Source: Lachnospiraceae bacterium (GTDB lineage Bacteria; Bacillota; Clostridia; Lachnospirales; Lachnospiraceae). From it: a DNA stretch of 10,585 nucleotides. The notes beneath the pieces were generated by a model. It was given only the letters and a program-made list of their open reading frames with translations. It did no database searches and was not told the origin of the DNA. The position numbers and the translations under genes are program-made. Below, piece by piece: positions 7,192-10,585 of this stretch. Position 1 is the first letter of the stretch; each line of letters opens with the position of its first letter. Location: the NCBI GenBank assembly GCA_024697505.1, contig JAILFQ010000390.1, forward strand, positions 1 through 10,585, given 5' to 3'.

Positions 7192-9424
7192 AAGACTTAA
7201 AAAACCACTTTGCTTCATTTTAATGCTTGTTATGTGTCTTGGAATCTCTTTTGAAAACGGCACCGGTGTTTCGGCACAGGTTAAAACGGAAGGCGATATA
7301 AAGGTTGCCAAGAATGTGTATAGCAGCGATACCTTGCCGGAGATTAACGGACATAACGTCGTAGCCGAAAACGATAGATTTGTTCTTTACATGCTGGAAG
7401 ATGACCTTTCTGTTATAGTCCTGGACAAAGAAACGGGAGCTTACATGGAGTCCTCTCCAAGTTACGACGATGAAAAGAACAACAAAACCTGGACGGCAGC
7501 AATGAAGTCTGCTCTTGTACTTACAATGATAAACAAGAGTACGGATACAAAACAGGCAGACCTTATAAACGACCAGGTTACTAAGAAGATCACTTACACC
7601 AACACCGGTTTTGAGGCGGTGATCTACTGGACCAAGTATAAATTCGGAATGACTCTTAAGGTAAATCTTACAGAAGACGGTCTTACGGCTTTTATTCCGG
7701 ATGAGTCCATAATTGAGGACGGAACGGATTACTACATCGGAACAATTTCCATTTATCCGTTTATGGGAACCTCTTATTTGGACCAAAAAGAAGGATATAT
7801 GTTTATACCGGACGGAAACGGGGCAATTATCTATCTGGACAATAAGGAGGGCCGTTTTAACAGCGGATACTCAACCCTCATTTACGGCGACGATATAGGC
7901 TTTACAGAGTCCACAACAGCAAACCTTCTTTGGGACAGATACGAAACATTAAACGAAACAAACAAAATACTTGCTCCTATATACGGACTTGCCCATACAG
8001 ATGATAAGCTTGCCTTTCTTGCCATTATAGAAAATGGAGCGGAAAGAGCTTCCATAGAAGCAAGGCCAAACGGAATAAGCGTTGATTACAACAGAGTTTA
8101 CGCAAAGTTTATTGAAAGAAAGATTTATACACAGCCTACCTCCAATAACACATCATCAGGATCTCTTCATTTGACAGAGGAATCCAGAAGCCATTCGGAT
8201 CTTAAGATAAGATACATTTTCCTTAACGGAGATGATGCAAATTATTGCGGTATGGCAACTGCATACAGAGACTACCTTTTGGAAAACGGTTCCCTGGTAA
8301 AGGGCCTTGATAATTCCTTCCGTACCAGAGTTGATTTTATGGGAACGGAAAGAGAAAACTGGCTGCTGGGAACAAAAGCGGTTGTTATGACGACAACGGA
8401 AGATATAAAAGAAATTTTTGCGGACCTTGAAAGCCTTGGAGTAAAGGATATTCTTTCCGTATACAAGGGCTGGCAGTCCGGCGGGCTTTTAAATCTTCCT
8501 ATAGCAAAGTACAAAGCAGATTCCAAAATAGGAGGGACGAAAGAACTTACGGCCCTTATAAAAGATGCGGAAGAAAAGGGTATAAAGCTTTATCTTTACA
8601 ACAATGCTCTGGTGATCAATCCGGATGAGCATTCTTCAACTTTCTCGGCTGTAAAGAAGGTTAATAAGAAGAAGTATGAAGAAGCAACTTACAAAGATGT
8701 ATATGACAAGCTTATGTACCTTATTCCGGCCAAGTCCGAGACAACACTTGAGAAATTCGTCAAGAGCTATACAAAGAGCGGAGTGAAAAATCTTTGTGTG
8801 GCAGGCGTTTCCAACACATTGTTCTCCTATTTCAACAGCGGAAACTTTTACACAAGGTTTGACAGTAAGAATGTATACGATGAGTTAACGGCCACTGTTT
8901 CGGAAAAAACATCTCTGGTGTTGGAACAGCCTTTTGAATACCTCTGGTCCGATACGGAAGCTTTTCTTGATATGCCGGTGTATGTTTCAAACTTTGTTTA
9001 CGAGGATGATTCGGTGCCTTTCCTTTCCATAGTGTTAAAGGGAGTGATGCCTGTTTACGGTGAGTACATAAACTTTGAGGCCAACAAGAGCGAATACTTC
9101 TTAAAACTTATAGAAACGGGAATCTTCCCATCATTCTATATAACAAAGAAGTCTTCTTCAGAGCTTATTTACACCAACTCGGCAGATATATACAGTTCCG
9201 AATACTCCGTTTACAGAGATACCATTAAGAGCTACTACGATGAACTTAAAAAGGTCAGCGATCTTACTGAGGGGGCTTTCATTTGCGGCCACGAAATAGA
9301 AGAGGGCGGCCTTAGAGTAATAACTTACACAAACGGTGTGAAGATTTACATTAACTACGGTTTGCAGACAGTAACAAAGGATGATCTTAAAATAGGATCC
9401 ATGTCTTATAAGGTGGTGAAATAA
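7181..9424 (+). CDS. Secreted DUF5696-type protein with glycoside-hydrolase-like architecture
   Basis: This 747-residue protein starts at TTG and has a signal peptide (basic KRLKK, hydrophobic 10-22, likely cleavage after VSA at about residue 32). There is no lipobox or sortase signal. An N-terminal all-beta part (about 55-350) resembles the sugar-facing beta-sandwich that precedes the barrel in several glycosidases; it contains GYMFIPDGNGAIIYLDN (205-221). The segment MATAYRDYLLENGSL (358-372) is what I associate with DUF5696. From about 380 to 640, alternating strands and helices look like a TIM-type barrel: RTRVDFMG, DILSVYKGWQSGG, KLYLYNNALVIN, NLCVAGVSN, SLVLEQPFEYLWSD and YVSNFVYEDDSVPFLSIVL. 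Polar or acidic strand-end residues such as D385, E582 and E587 could be catalytic, but this is speculative. A beta-rich tail (696-747) includes VITYTNGVKIYINYG. It overlaps the Yip1 gene by 11 nt and the next permease by 1 nt. The family assignment is recalled, not searched, and enzyme activity is unproven. Confidence 0.75.
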   Translation: MEIKRLKKPLCFILMLVMCLGISFENGTGVSAQVKTEGDIKVAKNVYSSDTLPEINGHNVVAENDRFVLYMLEDDLSVIVLDKETGAYMESSPSYDDEKNNKTWTAAMKSALVLTMINKSTDTKQADLINDQVTKKITYTNTGFEAVIYWTKYKFGMTLKVNLTEDGLTAFIPDESIIEDGTDYYIGTISIYPFMGTSYLDQKEGYMFIPDGNGAIIYLDNKEGRFNSGYSTLIYGDDIGFTESTTANLLWDRYETLNETNKILAPIYGLAHTDDKLAFLAIIENGAERASIEARPNGISVDYNRVYAKFIERKIYTQPTSNNTSSGSLHLTEESRSHSDLKIRYIFLNGDDANYCGMATAYRDYLLENGSLVKGLDNSFRTRVDFMGTERENWLLGTKAVVMTTTEDIKEIFADLESLGVKDILSVYKGWQSGGLLNLPIAKYKADSKIGGTKELTALIKDAEEKGIKLYLYNNALVINPDEHSSTFSAVKKVNKKKYEEATYKDVYDKLMYLIPAKSETTLEKFVKSYTKSGVKNLCVAGVSNTLFSYFNSGNFYTRFDSKNVYDELTATVSEKTSLVLEQPFEYLWSDTEAFLDMPVYVSNFVYEDDSVPFLSIVLKGVMPVYGEYINFEANKSEYFLKLIETGIFPSFYITKKSSSELIYTNSADIYSSEYSVYRDTIKSYYDELKKVSDLTEGAFICGHEIEEGGLRVITYTNGVKIYINYGLQTVTKDDLKIGSMSYKVVK

Positions 9425-10476
9425 TGAAGTCTAAACCGCAAGAAGAAAAAGAAAAAAAGAAAAAGATCAAGATAGGCAAACTTGAGAAGAGAGAAGCTCG
9501 TGCGGGTTATTTATTCATTTTGCCGTGGATAATCGGACTTTTGCTTTTCACCATAATTCCTCTTGGACAGTCCTTCTATTATATGTGGTTTAATATAAGG
9601 ATTACGCCGCTTGGAACACAGTTCATACCGGTAAAGACACAAAACTTTACCCAGATATGGCTTGAAAACGCAGAGTTCCCGCAGCAGCTGGTTACCTACA
9701 TCTGGCAGACAATTCTTGAAGTACCTATAATTGTCGTGTTTGCCCTTATGATCGCAATGATGCTTAACGGAAAGCTGAAAATGAGAGGCTTCTTCAGACT
9801 TATATTCTTCCTTCCGGTGATCATTGTTTCCGGACCGGTTATGAATATGCTGGTTTCCGAAGGAGCGGCGGCTATACCTGCAATGAACGTTCAGTCCATT
9901 GTATCCGCCTTTTCCATGTTCCTTCCGGCAAGCGTTGCCACTCAGATAGGTGAGCTTTTCAGCAATATGATAATGATCCTTTGGTACTCGGGAGTGCAGA
10001 TACTTATATTTATATCCGCTTTGCAAAAAGTGGACCCGGCCCTTTACGAAGCAGCCAAGATAGACGGCGGTTCCGGCTGGGAATGCTTCTGGAAGATAAC
10101 CCTTCCTACACTCAAACCAATGATTCTTATCAACGCAGTGTATACGGTTATATTCCTTTCAAGCAATGAGCAGAATGAGCTCATTAACATGATAGAAAAT
10201 GCTATGTTTTCCGGTACCAAGGAAAAGGGTTACGGTTACGCATCCGCCATGGCATGGATGTATGCGGTGGTGATTACCCTTATAACAATGCTTTTCTTCC
10301 TGCTTTTGGGAAGCAAGAAAGATGTTTACGACCGTCAGATCAAGAAACATAAGAAAGCAATGAGAAAGCAGGAAAGATTACAAAAGAAGATAGGAAGGAG
10401 GAGCGCAAGACATGCAAGAAGTCGTGAAAAAAACAGCAAAAAATATTCGTCTTACCAAGGTGGCGGAGACTATTAA
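9424..10476 (+). CDS. ABC sugar permease, UgpA/LplB-like (second pair, subunit A)
   Basis: This 350-residue CUT1-type permease starts at the ATG in the TAATG junction, sharing 1 nt with the previous stop codon, with AGGTGG at 9411-9416. The N-terminus is highly charged (EEKEKKKKIKIGKLEKRE). Spans lie near 28-48, 90-113, 121-144, 180-200, 233-248 and 272-296. The EAA loop is YEAAKIDGGSGWECFWKITLP (208-228), followed by TLKP. Compared with the first UgpA-like subunit it has a longer external loop (about 145-178) and a long basic C-terminal tail (297-350, rich in K and R), whose last 22 codons also lie inside the next gene's frame. It is clearly not a recent duplicate of the first pair's subunit, since sequence similarity is confined to family motifs. 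Its partner is the following gene. Confidence 0.9.
   Translation: MKSKPQEEKEKKKKIKIGKLEKREARAGYLFILPWIIGLLLFTIIPLGQSFYYMWFNIRITPLGTQFIPVKTQNFTQIWLENAEFPQQLVTYIWQTILEVPIIVVFALMIAMMLNGKLKMRGFFRLIFFLPVIIVSGPVMNMLVSEGAAAIPAMNVQSIVSAFSMFLPASVATQIGELFSNMIMILWYSGVQILIFISALQKVDPALYEAAKIDGGSGWECFWKITLPTLKPMILINAVYTVIFLSSNEQNELINMIENAMFSGTKEKGYGYASAMAWMYAVVITLITMLFFLLLGSKKDVYDRQIKKHKKAMRKQERLQKKIGRRSARHARSREKNSKKYSSYQGGGDY
10395..10403 (+). promoter_or_regulatory. Ribosome binding site inside the upstream permease gene
   Basis: AAGGAGGAG ends 8 nt before the ATG at 10412 and lies within the coding sequence of the upstream permease tail. It is the strongest evidence that the 65-nt overlapping start is real. 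Confidence 0.7.
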
Positions 10477-10585
10477 GCGTAAATTCACAAAAGAAAAGCT
10501 GCATAAATTTGTTTTCGGTACCAGAGAAACAGACGGAGCCGCAAAGAAGATAGTTGTTTACGGCCTTCTTATCTTCTTTTGTAAT
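10412..10585 (+). CDS. Probable MalG/UgpE-like ABC permease, N-terminal part only
   Basis: The frame starting with ATG at 10412 stays open for 58 codons to the window edge. It encodes MQEVVKKTAKNIRLTKVAET, then a basic stretch and FVFGTRETDG, and then the beginning of a hydrophobic span (KIVVYGLLIFFCN, from about residue 46). A polar, basic cytoplasmic head followed by the first span is what a second CUT1 permease subunit looks like, and the position after a UgpA-like subunit fits. No conserved motif such as the EAA loop is in view, so the assignment rests on context and on the first span. The start overlaps the upstream gene by 65 nt in a different frame but has a strong AAGGAGGAG site. A later start (for example GTG at 10460) would shorten the overlap but lacks an equally good site. 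Confidence 0.7.
   Translation, partial: MQEVVKKTAKNIRLTKVAETIKRKFTKEKLHKFVFGTRETDGAAKKIVVYGLLIFFCN

Noticed and set aside
7220..7786. Minus-strand open frame of 188 codons opposite the DUF5696-type gene
   Set aside because: It is an antisense shadow of a well-supported secreted protein, with no domain and no plausible start context.

Overview
The window looks like Clostridia, most probably a Lachnospiraceae-type gut or rumen carbohydrate degrader. The grounds are codon choice heavy in CTT, AGA and GGA, strong GGAGG-type ribosome binding sites, Gram-positive-style signal peptides, and a carbohydrate uptake operon without its own ATPase gene. The taxonomic call is an inference from composition and gene content, not from a marker gene.

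All seven genes I can support lie on the + strand and are packed with gaps of 5 to 15 nt or with overlaps. There is no intergenic stretch over 300 bases, and I see no promoter, terminator, RNA gene, CRISPR array or mobile element. It reads as the middle of one long transcript that starts before and continues past the window. Order: (1) the 3' end of a GH51-type alpha-L-arabinofuranosidase; (2) a very large (985 aa) secreted sugar-binding protein with two beta-sandwich modules and a helical spacer ahead of the binding-protein fold; (3, 4) a first pair of CUT1-type ABC permeases; (5) a membrane protein joining an extracytoplasmic NHL-type beta-propeller, TPR-like helices and a Yip1-type multi-spanning domain; (6) a secreted DUF5696-type protein with glycoside-hydrolase-like architecture; (7, 8) the first permease of a second pair, complete, and the 5' end of its likely partner, which is cut by the window edge and overlaps the previous gene by 65 nt.

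Together this suggests a locus for an arabinose-containing oligosaccharide. The binding protein would capture the ligand at the surface, one or two permease pairs would import it using a shared MsmX/MsmK-type ATPase encoded elsewhere, and the arabinofuranosidase would trim it. The propeller/Yip1 protein and the DUF5696 protein are the least understood parts. Their position between two permease pairs, with translational-coupling-style junctions, suggests that they work with the transporter.

Other points worth a second look are a near-perfect 14-bp stem-loop inside the binding-protein coding sequence (546-578), a TTG start for the DUF5696 gene, and the 65-nt dual-coded junction at the right end.
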